Below are positions 8,594-16,696 of a stretch of DNA of 64,000 nt, piece after piece. Each line of letters opens with the position of its first letter. Position 1 is the stretch's first letter. Both the position numbers and the translations under genes were made by a program. Origin of the DNA: CAYVRJ01 sp964453645 (GTDB taxonomy: Bacteria; Bacillota; Clostridia; Christensenellales; JAWKQI01); the NCBI GenBank assembly GCA_964453645.1, contig CAYVRJ010000008.1, forward strand, positions 1-64,000. The letters run 5' to 3'. Under the pieces are notes generated by a model that had not been told where the DNA came from, ran no database searches, and saw only the letters and a program-made list of their open reading frames with translations.

Positions 8594-9232
8594 TCAATCG
8601 AACAGAGTGCTCATTTCCCCAAATTTTTTCTGGGTATCCGCTCCCTCTATCTTTTGCTTGGGTTCAAAGGTACTGTCAAAGGTGATGAGCTCCTGCGCAT
8701 CGGATGCAAAGTCGTAACCCATGATCAATCTGCCCCCAATACCCTTTAGAATTTCATCGCTTAAGGTTAAAATTAACAATGCCCGGGGGAACTTTCCGTC
8801 TTCCCGGCAGATGTTGAAGTATTTCACACTTCGAAAACCAAATTTGTAGTAGTAATCGGGGAAACCGTAGATGAGAATAGCGGGGAAATCCATTTCACGG
8901 GCAACGTTGATGGAGTGTTTGATCAGCGCCTTGCCAAAGCCCATGTTTTGGTATTTGGGCAAAATGCTCACCGGGCCAAAAGTAATCGTCTCGATTTCCT
9001 CCCCGCTAAGGGCGATTATTTTTGATTTGGTGTAATAAATACTGCCGATAACCTGATCATTTAGACAAATTACAAAATTAAGTTCAGGTATGAATGCAGG
9101 TGATGATCGCATGTTGTGAACAATGAGGTGTTCGTTACAGCCGGGAACGTATAAGTTCCAATACGCTTCCCTGGTTATTTCTTCTGTAATGCGAAAATCC
9201 TTCTCCTCTTCAAGCCGAATTGTGTAATCCAT
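8594..9232 (-). CDS. GNAT-family N-acetyltransferase
   Basis: 212 residues. A GNAT fold (about residues 1-160) with the acetyl-CoA loop QNMGFGKALI and the strand FPAILIYGFPDYYYKFGF is followed by about 50 residues including QELITFDSTFEPKQK. Such enzymes transfer an acetyl group from acetyl-CoA to an amine; the acceptor is not predictable. The start at 9232 has GAAGGAG upstream; the frame is open a further 126 bp without support. A terminator separates it from the upstream M24 gene. Confidence 0.8.
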   Translation of the reverse strand: MDYTIRLEEEKDFRITEEITREAYWNLYVPGCNEHLIVHNMRSSPAFIPELNFVICLNDQVIGSIYYTKSKIIALSGEEIETITFGPVSILPKYQNMGFGKALIKHSINVAREMDFPAILIYGFPDYYYKFGFRSVKYFNICREDGKFPRALLILTLSDEILKGIGGRLIMGYDFASDAQELITFDSTFEPKQKIEGADTQKKFGEMSTLFD

Positions 9233-9336
9233 GTAAACTCCTTCACACTTTTCTGCCTTTAATATAACACAAACAAAACGTATGAGCAACCAAATGTATG
9301 ACAATTTTCTCGGAAAATCGCAAAAAATCGCAAAAA

Positions 9337-9370
9337 AAATACCTTCAAATGAAAGCATTCGAAGGTATTT
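9337..9370 (-). terminator. Intrinsic terminator behind the M24-fold gene
   Basis: AAATACCTTC (9337-9346) and GAAGGTATTT (9361-9370) form a 10-bp stem. On the minus strand it is followed by a run of eight T, directly downstream of the stop codon at 9381. Confidence 0.75.
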
Positions 9371-9380
9371 TTCAACAATG

Positions 9381-10757
9381 TTATTTTTCGATGGCTAAAA
9401 CGTAATCCAACTCTTTTAAGTAGGGATACACGATGGCGGGCATATCCGACGTGGGCAGAATGCAGTCGTCAATTTGAATGCCAAGCTCTTCTCTCATAAA
9501 CTTCTGGCGCAGTTTCATCCGGGCATAGGCCTTGGGTGCCATGGCTTCCATTTCCTTTTGCAGGGCGCTGTCGGCTACGATGATGCCGTCTTCGGCGTGA
9601 ACGGCAAAGTTTTCGTCCTTGAGTGCAGAGGTGAAGTCGCACTGAATGAGCATACCCGAGCGAATCTTTGCCTGACAATCGGCATTAAAGGGAGTGTTGG
9701 ACCACTCGTCGGTGTGGATTAAGTGTCCGGGGTTCAGGGCGATACCCGCTTTTTTATAGTCTCCCACCACGGACAGAACGGCTTCATACACTTCTTTGCC
9801 GGTTACACCGATTTTAATGGCCTCATACCACTTGGCAACAGCCAAGAAATAGGTGTCGTACAGTTCTTCCGCACGGGCACTTAAATCACCCTTGGACACA
9901 TAATAGGAAATTTTGTGGCACAAGGAGCGCTTAAACGCCATGCCGGCACCCACCAGATCTCCATCTTTTAAGGGGCGAAGGGCAGGGCTTGCCAAAGCAA
10001 AGAACAGGTTTTCCCCAAAGTTGATGTTGGGGTATACGTTTACAGGATCGCCGTCTATGTTTAAATACATGGATGCTTCCAGCTCGGTGATACCGGGTTT
10101 TAAATTGGAAATGACGTTGTATGTGTTGCGGGAGGACTTTGTCCCTGCGATTTCACCCAGGATCAGCTCCTTGGCATCCAGGAAGATGCGCAATCCATCC
10201 TCGTTGCCCGCCATGAGTTCGATGGCGTTGCTGATGTTTGCCTTGGAGACCACAGCTAAAATTTCATCCATGATAAAGCAGGGTAAATCATAGGTGTGCT
10301 GATAGTCTGCAAAATCGTAGCGGTCGAAGTACTTCCAGCCAATGATACCCACTTTGGACTGTTGGTTTAAACCATAGTTCTTTAAAATATCCTGAAGCGC
10401 AACGGCAGCATCCTTGGGCTGGCCGGGCAAGCTGAAGGTGGGGTAACACAGGATATCGATGTCGAAGGGGATTTTGGTGGCATAGGTGATTCCCTCGTCT
10501 CCAGCTACAATGGCATTCTTTCCATCCCTTGAAAGGATGAGCAAGCATTCTTCAAACCTCGGGTCATAACCCGTAAAAAATTCCACATTGGAGGCGTGCT
10601 CTCTGTCGGCATAAACTAAGATGTGAGAATAATCGGTTTTCTTGAAAGCAGTTTCAATGCGCTTTTTAAAGTCGTCGCCAGTGAATTTGGGCAGCTCGGA
10701 ATAATCGATGGGTGCCATGGGCAGTGGTGCTACTTTTTTGCGGATTACTTTTGTCAT
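9381..10757 (-). CDS. M24-family (creatinase/prolidase fold) protein, probably not a metallopeptidase
   Basis: 458 residues. An N-terminal creatinase-like domain (about 1-190) and a C-terminal pita-bread domain (about 200-400) are visible. Active M24 enzymes use Asp, Asp, His, Glu, Glu as metal ligands. Here the position of the two aspartates reads GDLVGAGMAFKRSLCHKISY, without either; the His region (NPGHLIHTDEW) and last Glu (HAEDGIIV) remain, and the fourth ligand region reads MLIQCDFTSA. It therefore looks like a metal-free relative that may bind or hydrolyse a creatine-like or peptide substrate. It is transcribed alone with its own terminator. Confidence 0.7.
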   Translation of the reverse strand: MTKVIRKKVAPLPMAPIDYSELPKFTGDDFKKRIETAFKKTDYSHILVYADREHASNVEFFTGYDPRFEECLLILSRDGKNAIVAGDEGITYATKIPFDIDILCYPTFSLPGQPKDAAVALQDILKNYGLNQQSKVGIIGWKYFDRYDFADYQHTYDLPCFIMDEILAVVSKANISNAIELMAGNEDGLRIFLDAKELILGEIAGTKSSRNTYNVISNLKPGITELEASMYLNIDGDPVNVYPNINFGENLFFALASPALRPLKDGDLVGAGMAFKRSLCHKISYYVSKGDLSARAEELYDTYFLAVAKWYEAIKIGVTGKEVYEAVLSVVGDYKKAGIALNPGHLIHTDEWSNTPFNADCQAKIRSGMLIQCDFTSALKDENFAVHAEDGIIVADSALQKEMEAMAPKAYARMKLRQKFMREELGIQIDDCILPTSDMPAIVYPYLKELDYVLAIEK

Positions 10758-10844
10758 GGGGCATTCTCCTTATATCGTTTAATAATGCATAGGCAGTGAT
10801 ACAAACTTATTATCACATCAATTGGATATTTGCGCAACAGTTTT

Positions 10845-11600
10845 TTACGGTTGCACAATATTCATCATCTGGGCAACCATGGCGCTGTCCCCCACCAAAT
10901 AAACCTCTTCCGAGGGGTACAGTGCACCGCCAAAGTGAATGGATGGGTTTTTCATGGTGCTGCGGTCGAAGGTGTTTTTGTGGAGCATGGCGTGGATCAT
11001 GGTGGCACCCGTCTCTTCAATGCACTGCTTGGCGTTGTGCAGCTCAATACCGCCTCCGGGCTGAATTTCGATTCTGCCCTTGGCATGTTCGATCATGCGG
11101 CGAATGAGGGGCGCACCCTCCTGAACGGCAGGCTTTTGTCCGCTGGTGAGCACCCGGGTGACACCCAAATCAATCAATGTGTCAAGGGCAGCAAAGACAT
11201 CGGGCACCACGTCGATGGCCCTGTGAAAGACGCTCTGCTTTGCACCAATCACCGACAGCATCTCCTTGCACCGCGCTTGGTCCACCGTGCCGTCCTCCTT
11301 TAGAAAACCAAACACAATGCCCTCTGCGCCGTGTTCGATGAACAACTTTGCATCGGTGAGCATGGATGTATACTCACACTCTGTGTAGCAAAAACCACCC
11401 TCTCTCGGCCGAACCATACACATGACGGGCATGCCGGGTACACGTTTTTTCACTTCGATGAGTGCGCCCAGGGAGGGGGTGATGCCCCCCAAAAACATGG
11501 AGCTGTTCAGTTCCACCCGATCGGCACCACCAGCCTTTGCAGCCAGCACATCGTCTACCGAACCGCAGCACAGCTCAAACAAAACTCTCTTATTGTTCAT
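10845..11600 (-). CDS. cutC: CutC family protein
   Basis: 251 residues forming the CutC TIM barrel: FELCCGSVDDVLAAKAGGADRVEL at the start, MVRPREGGFCYT in strand 3, VFGFL and the C-terminal IQPGGGI loop. CutC was linked to copper homeostasis in E. coli, but direct evidence for copper handling is weak and the activity is unknown. A start at 11612 would add MEFF; the GGAG six bases before the ATG at 11600 supports the shorter form. The start region is nearly identical to that of ssb in this window. Confidence 0.85.
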   Translation of the reverse strand: MNNKRVLFELCCGSVDDVLAAKAGGADRVELNSSMFLGGITPSLGALIEVKKRVPGMPVMCMVRPREGGFCYTECEYTSMLTDAKLFIEHGAEGIVFGFLKEDGTVDQARCKEMLSVIGAKQSVFHRAIDVVPDVFAALDTLIDLGVTRVLTSGQKPAVQEGAPLIRRMIEHAKGRIEIQPGGGIELHNAKQCIEETGATMIHAMLHKNTFDRSTMKNPSIHFGGALYPSEEVYLVGDSAMVAQMMNIVQP

Positions 11601-11693
11601 AAAAAACTCCATTCCGCCGTTTCACTTACGGCACAGGTAGTTAAACATGATTTTTTCACGTCATTAACCTCCCCAAAAAATTAAACTACATAA

Positions 11694-11722
11694 ATAATAG
11701 CACCCTTTAATTTTTTTGACAA
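11694..11722 (-). promoter_or_regulatory. Promoter of cutC, overlapping a divergent promoter
   Basis: On the minus strand, TTGTCA (11717-11722), a 17-bp spacer and TATTAT (11694-11699). Its -35 box shares five bases with the -35 box of the plus-strand promoter at 11716-11744, so the two should compete for RNA polymerase. Confidence 0.55.
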
Positions 11723-11744
11723 TATCCACGATTGGGTGTAAAAT
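11716..11744 (+). promoter_or_regulatory. Promoter of the small secreted protein gene
   Basis: TTGACA (11716-11721), a 17-bp spacer and TAAAAT (11739-11744), 15 bp ahead of the start codon. Confidence 0.6.
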
Positions 11745-11759
11745 TCTATAAAAAAGAGA

Positions 11760-12233
11760 ATGTATATGAAAAAGTTTGTTTGTTTCGTGTTGGTGTTCGT
11801 TGCCGTTGTCCAAACGTCCCTTGTGGCGGCGGATAACGGGTTTGAGTCAAATTTTGTGTATTGTTCTTCCAGCCAGACGACTTGGGATGAGTCCCTGGGG
11901 GTTTTTGCCTATTCCACGGTATATTATACAATTAAGCAAGACAATAGCCCTTGGCCCCCCGTCTTAATCACACGAGTGGAAGGGGGTTGGGTGGTGAAGG
12001 ATCCCGCCATGCGCTTGTCCAACCGAGAAGTGAAAACAGGTTGTGTTGGGCTGGATTCGAACCTTCGTTCTGTTTCAGATGTGCAAATAAACTACCCGGA
12101 GGAAAATACTTTCGATTATACCACCAATTTTTCCAACTATATCATTCAAGGTGCAACAAAGGCAACCTCCTGTGTGACCATACAACTTTCGGGCACGGAT
12201 GACACGTGGGTTTTGGAACACACGATTTTTTAA
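11760..12233 (+). CDS. Small secreted protein of unknown function
   Basis: 157 residues that I do not recognise. The N-terminus is a clear signal peptide (MKKFVCFVLVFVAVVQ, cleavage probably after VAA near residue 25). The mature part (about 130 residues) is rich in Thr, Ser, Tyr and aromatic residues, has three cysteines and no membrane segment or wall-anchor, and looks like an all-beta secreted domain. Translation may begin at 11760 or at the second ATG at 11766. It has its own promoter facing cutC and ends 10 bp before the stop of the convergent repressor gene, so it could be cargo of the same mobile remnant. Confidence 0.6.
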   Translation: MYMKKFVCFVLVFVAVVQTSLVAADNGFESNFVYCSSSQTTWDESLGVFAYSTVYYTIKQDNSPWPPVLITRVEGGWVVKDPAMRLSNREVKTGCVGLDSNLRSVSDVQINYPEENTFDYTTNFSNYIIQGATKATSCVTIQLSGTDDTWVLEHTIF

Positions 12234-12243
12234 ATAATTTAAA

Positions 12244-12846
12244 TTAGTCCAGCTTGCGCCGAAGCTCCACCACTTTGCCAAGAATGGTCACGGGCAGTTC
12301 CTCGATTTCCTGCTTGCCGTAAAAGACGGGTTCGTAATCGGGATTAAAGGGGGAAAGGGTGATCCCCGCATCGTGGAGAATCACTTTTTTGATGGTGGCT
12401 TCGTTGCCGTTCACCAAAACAATGGCAATATCCCCGCTGTTCACTGTGGACTGTTTGTTGACAATGACAATATCTCCCTCACAAATGCGGGGCAACATGC
12501 TGTCCCCCTTGATGAGTAACCCGAAGTATTCCCCTTGCCTTGCCATCTCTTTAGAAATTTCTTCGTAATCGATGATATTTTCAATGGCTTCAATGGGTAA
12601 TCCTGCCTGCACCATACCCAGCACGGGAATTTTCACACCCCGATTCTCTTGGGTTTCTGTTCCTGTGAGATAATCCACGTTCACATCAAAATATGCAGCA
12701 ATTTTAAGCAGCGTGGCATATTCGGGGTTGTTTTTGCCGCTCTCCCACATGGCCACGGTGGATTGCTTCACACCCAGTGCGTTGGCTAGGCTAACTTGAG
12801 ACAATGCCTTTTCTTCCCGCATACTTCTTAGCACGACACTCAACAT
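12244..12846 (-). CDS. CI/LexA-like repressor (XRE HTH plus S24 peptidase)
   Basis: 200 residues. An XRE helix-turn-helix (about residues 15-37, SQVSLANALGVKQSTVAMWESG) is joined to a LexA-type self-cleavage domain. The cleavage site Ala81-Gly82 (VQAGLP), nucleophile Ser116 (GDSMLPR) and lysine Lys153 (EATIKKV) are all present, so DNA damage through RecA should inactivate it. This is the layout of temperate-phage or integrative-element repressors. It faces a divergent 95-residue gene across three operator-like palindromes. No integrase or structural genes are adjacent, so this is either a small remnant or a domesticated SOS switch. Confidence 0.88.
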   Translation of the reverse strand: MLSVVLRSMREEKALSQVSLANALGVKQSTVAMWESGKNNPEYATLLKIAAYFDVNVDYLTGTETQENRGVKIPVLGMVQAGLPIEAIENIIDYEEISKEMARQGEYFGLLIKGDSMLPRICEGDIVIVNKQSTVNSGDIAIVLVNGNEATIKKVILHDAGITLSPFNPDYEPVFYGKQEIEELPVTILGKVVELRRKLD

Positions 12847-12871
12847 ATCACGTCACCTCTGCCCTCAGTGT

Positions 12872-12886
12872 ATCACTATAAATGAT
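12872..12886. promoter_or_regulatory. Operator-like palindrome O1
   Basis: ATCACTATAAATGAT, an imperfect version of the consensus ATCATTT-N-AAATGAT, lies 26 bp before the repressor start codon and is suited to autoregulation. Confidence 0.45.
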
Positions 12887-12936
12887 ATATGGCAAGATAT
12901 TTTTTTGTTTTTATAAGATATTTATGATTTTAAATG

Positions 12937-12965
12937 TTGACAGATCATTTCAATTGATATATAGT
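12937..12965 (+). promoter_or_regulatory. Promoter with embedded operator O2
   Basis: TTGACA (12937-12942), a 17-bp spacer and TATAGT (12960-12965). The spacer consists of the palindrome ATCATTTCAATTGAT (12944-12958), so repressor binding would block the promoter of the 13000-13287 gene. Confidence 0.6.
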
Positions 12966-12974
12966 AGGTGTATA

Positions 12975-12989
12975 ATCATTTAAAATGAT
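12975..12989. promoter_or_regulatory. Operator-like palindrome O3
   Basis: ATCATTTAAAATGAT is a perfect 15-bp palindrome with a central base, located between the promoter and the ribosome binding site of the rightward gene. Confidence 0.5.
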
Positions 12990-12999
12990 GGAGGTACCA

Positions 13000-13287
13000 A
13001 TGACGATTTTTACTAAAGAGCAGGTAGAAAAACAATGGGTGGACGGTTTACTCTACCAGTTTTTTGTGGATTGCTTGTCCCCCCGCACGGTGGGCATTTG
13101 GGAGGAACTGTTGGGCATGCGCAAGCGAAAGTGGGGTTTGGCTCATCGGCAAGCCCAAGTGGCCAAGCGGCTGATCCGCTCCCTGCCCAACACTGTGGCA
13201 CAGCTCAACGAACGGGCTGGGGATATGGCCCAGATTTATGAGCTACTGTTTTTAAATGGGGAAAATCAAGACGATCAAATAGTATAG
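13000..13287 (+). CDS. Repressor-linked small protein of unknown function
   Basis: 95 residues, mostly helical and basic in the middle (LLGMRKRKWGLAHRQAQVAKRLIRSLPN). I recognise no family. It is divergent from the CI-like repressor and its promoter contains two operator-like sites, so it should be induced when the repressor is cleaved. The start at 13000 has GGAGG 5 bp upstream; earlier in-frame ATGs at 12985/12988 lie within the operator. The position resembles that of Cro or an early lytic/excision regulator, which is inference only. Confidence 0.6.
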   Translation: MTIFTKEQVEKQWVDGLLYQFFVDCLSPRTVGIWEELLGMRKRKWGLAHRQAQVAKRLIRSLPNTVAQLNERAGDMAQIYELLFLNGENQDDQIV

Positions 13288-13331
13288 GGTTACTCTATAT
13301 AATACTAGATTCCTTGGATTAATGAAGTCAC

Positions 13332-13384
13332 AAAAAAGAGGAGCATAGCCCCCTTGGAGCCAGCTCCCCTTTTAAATTTTTTTA
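13332..13384. terminator. Bidirectional terminator
   Basis: GAGGAGC (13338-13344) pairs with GCTCCCC (13363-13369, including a G-T pair). Six A precede and a T-rich run follows, so it can end both the rightward unknown gene and the leftward ABC ATPase gene. Confidence 0.55.
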
Positions 13385-14500
13385 TTGGTTTAGTAAAGTT
13401 TTTTCGGTTTCCAGATCAAAGAAGTGCACCTTCTTGAGATCAACCCCCAGCCGAATCTTTTCGCCGATGTTGGGACGGCAAGAGGGTGCCACCCGTGCGG
13501 TGACATTTCGGTCGCAGGCGGTGGATTGATAATAGATATACGTGTCACTGCCCGTAGGTTCGCAAGCGTGTACACTCACTTCGATGATGCTGTTGTGCAA
13601 AATAGCCAGCCATGCATCTTCGCTGTAAAAATCTTCGGGGCGAATGCCCATATACACTTCTTTGCCACAGTGATCCCCGTTAAACCGCTTTGCGATCTCC
13701 TCGGGTATTTCCAAACGCTGTCCGTCCAGTTCTGCAAACACTTTATCGTCTTCCTTGTTTAACACAACCTTAAAGATGTTCATCTGAGGACTGCCGATAA
13801 ACTCTGCAACGAACTTATTGCAAGGATATTCGTACAGGTGCTGGGGTGTGCCCTCCTGCTGCATAAAACCATCTTTCATAACCACAATCCGGGTACCCAT
13901 AGTCATGGCTTCGGTTTGGTCGTGGGTAACGTAGATGAAGGTGGTGCCCAGATCTCTGTGGAGTTTGGAAATTTCGGTACGCATGGCCACGCGCAGCTTG
14001 GCATCTAAGTTGGAGAGGGGTTCGTCCAACAAAAACACCTTGGGGTTTCGAACCATGGCACGGCCCAGGGCAACGCGCTGACGCTGACCGCCCGACAACG
14101 CCTTGGGTTTACGCTTTAAATAGTCTTCCAACTGCAATATTTTAGCAGCAGCAAGCACCCGTTCGTCGATTTCGTTTTTGGGCAGCTTGCGCATTTTAAG
14201 GCCAAAGGCCATATTTTCATACACAGTCATGTGGGGGTACAGGGCATAGTTTTGGAAAACCATGGCAATATCTCTGTCCTTGGGGGGAACGTCGTTCACC
14301 AGCTTGCCGTCGATAAACAGTTCTCCCTGGGAGATTTCCTCCAACCCAGCGATCATCCGAAGGGTAGTGGACTTTCCGCAGCCCGAGGGGCCTACAAACA
14401 CGATAAACTCTTTGTCCTGAATTTCCATGGTGAAATCGCTCACCGCTGTGACATTACCGGGATAGACTTTGTAAATGTTTTTTAGTAGTAAACCTGCCAT
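13382..14500 (-). CDS. Carbohydrate-type ABC importer ATPase (MalK/MsmK/UgpC family)
   Basis: 372 residues. The ABC domain has Walker [10 protein letters not shown], signature [14 protein letters not shown], Walker [13 protein letters not shown] and the H-loop YVTHD. A C-terminal regulatory OB-fold region (about 240-372) contains MGIRPEDF, as in MalK-type proteins. These ATPases power CUT1 sugar importers and are often shared between several transporters. It is divergent from the GntR gene and the binding protein/permease operon, which has no ATPase of its own, so it most likely energises that transporter. The ribosome binding site AGGAATAAGAG precedes the ATG. Confidence 0.88.
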   Translation of the reverse strand: MAGLLLKNIYKVYPGNVTAVSDFTMEIQDKEFIVFVGPSGCGKSTTLRMIAGLEEISQGELFIDGKLVNDVPPKDRDIAMVFQNYALYPHMTVYENMAFGLKMRKLPKNEIDERVLAAAKILQLEDYLKRKPKALSGGQRQRVALGRAMVRNPKVFLLDEPLSNLDAKLRVAMRTEISKLHRDLGTTFIYVTHDQTEAMTMGTRIVVMKDGFMQQEGTPQHLYEYPCNKFVAEFIGSPQMNIFKVVLNKEDDKVFAELDGQRLEIPEEIAKRFNGDHCGKEVYMGIRPEDFYSEDAWLAILHNSIIEVSVHACEPTGSDTYIYYQSTACDRNVTARVAPSCRPNIGEKIRLGVDLKKVHFFDLETEKTLLNQ

Positions 14501-14529
14501 CTCTTATTCCTCCGCAAATTGTTACTCCT

Positions 14530-14558
14530 ATATTATCCCAAAACGGAACCGTCATCAA
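14530..14558 (-). promoter_or_regulatory. Putative promoter of the MalK-like gene
   Basis: On the minus strand, TTGATG (14553-14558), a 17-bp spacer and TAATAT (14530-14535), 30 bp ahead of the start codon. Confidence 0.4.
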
Positions 14559-14607
14559 TTGACAAATTGCACAAAAATTGATTCTATACAAAGCCGAAAA
14601 AATATAC

Positions 14608-14636
14608 TTGACAAACATTTTAGGCTGATATACAAT
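14608..14636 (+). promoter_or_regulatory. Promoter of the gntR gene
   Basis: TTGACA (14608-14613), a 17-bp spacer and TACAAT (14631-14636), immediately followed by the operator palindrome at 14637-14664. Confidence 0.65.
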
Positions 14637-14664
14637 TTGGTTAACTGGTTGACCAGTTGACCAA
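14637..14664. promoter_or_regulatory. Operator of the GntR regulator
   Basis: A 28-bp inverted repeat with one mismatch: TTGGTTAACTGG (14637-14648), a TTGA centre and CCAGTTGACCAA (14653-14664). The core TGGTTGACCA fits the TGGT-N-ACCA type of FadR/GntR operators. It covers the expected transcription start of gntR, which points to autorepression. Confidence 0.6.
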
Positions 14665-14672
14665 TTCATGAA

Positions 14673-15416
14673 ATGAGATATGCTATGTCAGATAATTTTT
14701 TACTCACCGCAGGCATTCGGAATATAGAAATATCTCAAATTATAGAAAAAATTAAGGACTATTTAACCGAAAACCAGTTGACAGCCGGAAGTAAATTACC
14801 TTCCGAGCGCAACTTGAGCACACAGTTGGGGTGTAGCCGCAACACGCTGCGCACAGCCCTTCGGGAGCTGGAGCGGCAAGGGGTGATCATCACCAAACCG
14901 GGAGCAGGTTCGTTTGTGAGCGGGGTAACCCCCGATTATTCCATGGTTATGCTGTTTGTCAAGAAAAACTTTTTAGAGCAGTTGGAAGTAAAAATGCTCA
15001 TCGAGGTGCAGATTATTCGCCACGCTGTGCGCTACGCCACCCCCGAGCAGTTGGAAATTTTAATTGGCGTTGCCAAGAAGATGATGGACTATTCCAAAAA
15101 CGGTCTCTTTTCTGCCGAACTGGACGATGCCTTTCACAAACTGTTGTGCAAAATTTCTCCCAATCCGCTCATGCGTCAAATGGTTGAAAACATGACCGAT
15201 ATTTTTGCAAATTACTGGCACACATTTTTTGAAGACTACATGATCAACATGCAATCCACCGATTATTCACTGGCCCTCACCATCCCCCATCACTTAAATT
15301 TGGCACTTGCCATCAAAGAGGGCGACGAAGAACGGGCTGTATCCGAATATATGAAGATATACAATTTAGACGTACAAATTTTTAACACACTCATAACTGA
15401 CAAAGAGTTGAACTGA
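14673..15416 (+). CDS. GntR family transcriptional regulator (FadR subfamily)
   Basis: About 247 residues. An N-terminal winged helix (LTAGSKLPSERNLSTQLGCSRNTLRTALRELERQG) is followed by an all-helical FCD-type effector domain with candidate metal-ligand residues (ELDDAFHKLLCK, and late HHLNLALAI). FadR-type regulators sense small carboxylates or amino acids. It sits between the divergent MalK-like gene and the PLP lyase/ABC operon and has a palindromic operator over its own promoter. The start is uncertain: ATGs at 14673 and 14685 are in frame, and the latter has a weak GAG site. Confidence 0.85.
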   Translation: MRYAMSDNFLLTAGIRNIEISQIIEKIKDYLTENQLTAGSKLPSERNLSTQLGCSRNTLRTALRELERQGVIITKPGAGSFVSGVTPDYSMVMLFVKKNFLEQLEVKMLIEVQIIRHAVRYATPEQLEILIGVAKKMMDYSKNGLFSAELDDAFHKLLCKISPNPLMRQMVENMTDIFANYWHTFFEDYMINMQSTDYSLALTIPHHLNLALAIKEGDEERAVSEYMKIYNLDVQIFNTLITDKELN

Positions 15417-15498
15417 TTTTTCCAATGCATCGAAGTACAACATACATTCAACTGCAATTTTAATTGAAGATTAGTATAGCATAAGGAGACAACCAACC

Positions 15499-16656
15499 AT
15501 GGATCAATTGGACGAGAAGCTGTTGATATCAACGCATTTCGGTGAGGAGCCATATTCCTATTTTAATTCGGTGGTTCCCCCGATCTTTATGAACTCACTG
15601 CACGTGTACAACAGCGTGGACGAGTACAACGCTGCCCACTATTATTACGGGCGCTACAACAACCCCACGGTGGAGCTGATCGAAAAAAAGATCTGCGCTC
15701 TGGAAAACGGCAAGCGAGCACTGATGTTTGCCTCGGGTATGGCTGCATCCAGCAGTGCCGTCACCCACGCTTGCAGGGCGGGAAGCCACATTATTTGTCA
15801 AAAAACTTCCTACAACCCGGTTAAAAAACTCATCGACAAAGTTTTAATAGAAAAATTCAACTTTGAAGTCACCTATGTATTGGGAACAGACTTAAACGAA
15901 ATCAAACAATCTGTTAAGGACAACACCCATTTAATTATGATCGAATCCCCCGGAACCTTCACCATGGACATTGTGGACATAGAAGGGGTGGTGGCCATTG
16001 CCAAACAGTGCGGTGCCAAGGTGTATATCGACAACACCTATTGCACCCCCATCTTTCAAAATCCGCTGGACATGGGCGTGGATTATGTAATGCACACCCT
16101 GTCCAAGTACCTAGGGGGCCATTCCGACTTAATCGGCGGTGTTCTTATTGTGAACGACGAAGAGGTTGGCTTGGACATTTTAGAAAACGTTCGAGCGCTG
16201 TACGGCGGCATTATCGGGCCCATGGAGGCTTGGATGGTGCTTCGAGGGCTGCGCACCCTAGGTGCACGCATGCACGCCCATCAGGAGACTGCTTTAGAAG
16301 TGGCACAGTATTTGGAAAACCATCCAAAGGTGAAAACAGTCTATTACCCCGGCTTACCCTCCCACCCCCGTTATGAGCTGGGCAAAAAACAAATGCGGGG
16401 GTATAACGGGCTGCTGTCCTTGGAATTAAACGGTACACTGGAACAGTCCAAAACTTTTTGCGATACACTCAAATTGTTTGGCAAGGGGTGCTCCTGGGGA
16501 GGGTTTGAGAGTTTGGCTATTATGCCCCTCATGAATTCCAGCGACAGCGAAGTGGCGTTTTTTAACTGCTCCCGCAATTTAATACGGCTCCACTGCGGTT
16601 TGGAGGGTGCCAAGAACTTAATTTCCGATTTAGAAAATGCATTTGCATCTATATAG
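15499..16656 (+). CDS. Cys/Met metabolism PLP-dependent lyase
   Basis: 385 residues of the cystathionine gamma-synthase/lyase and methionine gamma-lyase fold. The PLP lysine is Lys203 in HTLSKYLGGHSD, Asp178 (YIDNT) contacts the pyridine nitrogen, and YGRYNNPT with FASGMAA binds the phosphate. Family members cleave or form C-S bonds of sulfur amino acids; the exact reaction cannot be fixed from sequence. AAGGAG lies 11 bp before the ATG. It is the first gene of an operon with an ABC importer and RidA, which destroys reactive enamines released by PLP lyases, so a beta- or gamma-elimination during catabolism of an imported compound is a reasonable inference. Confidence 0.85.
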   Translation: MDQLDEKLLISTHFGEEPYSYFNSVVPPIFMNSLHVYNSVDEYNAAHYYYGRYNNPTVELIEKKICALENGKRALMFASGMAASSSAVTHACRAGSHIICQKTSYNPVKKLIDKVLIEKFNFEVTYVLGTDLNEIKQSVKDNTHLIMIESPGTFTMDIVDIEGVVAIAKQCGAKVYIDNTYCTPIFQNPLDMGVDYVMHTLSKYLGGHSDLIGGVLIVNDEEVGLDILENVRALYGGIIGPMEAWMVLRGLRTLGARMHAHQETALEVAQYLENHPKVKTVYYPGLPSHPRYELGKKQMRGYNGLLSLELNGTLEQSKTFCDTLKLFGKGCSWGGFESLAIMPLMNSSDSEVAFFNCSRNLIRLHCGLEGAKNLISDLENAFASI

Positions 16657-16696
16657 GTCATCAATCAGTTTCCAAAAAAAACATGGAGGAAATGTA

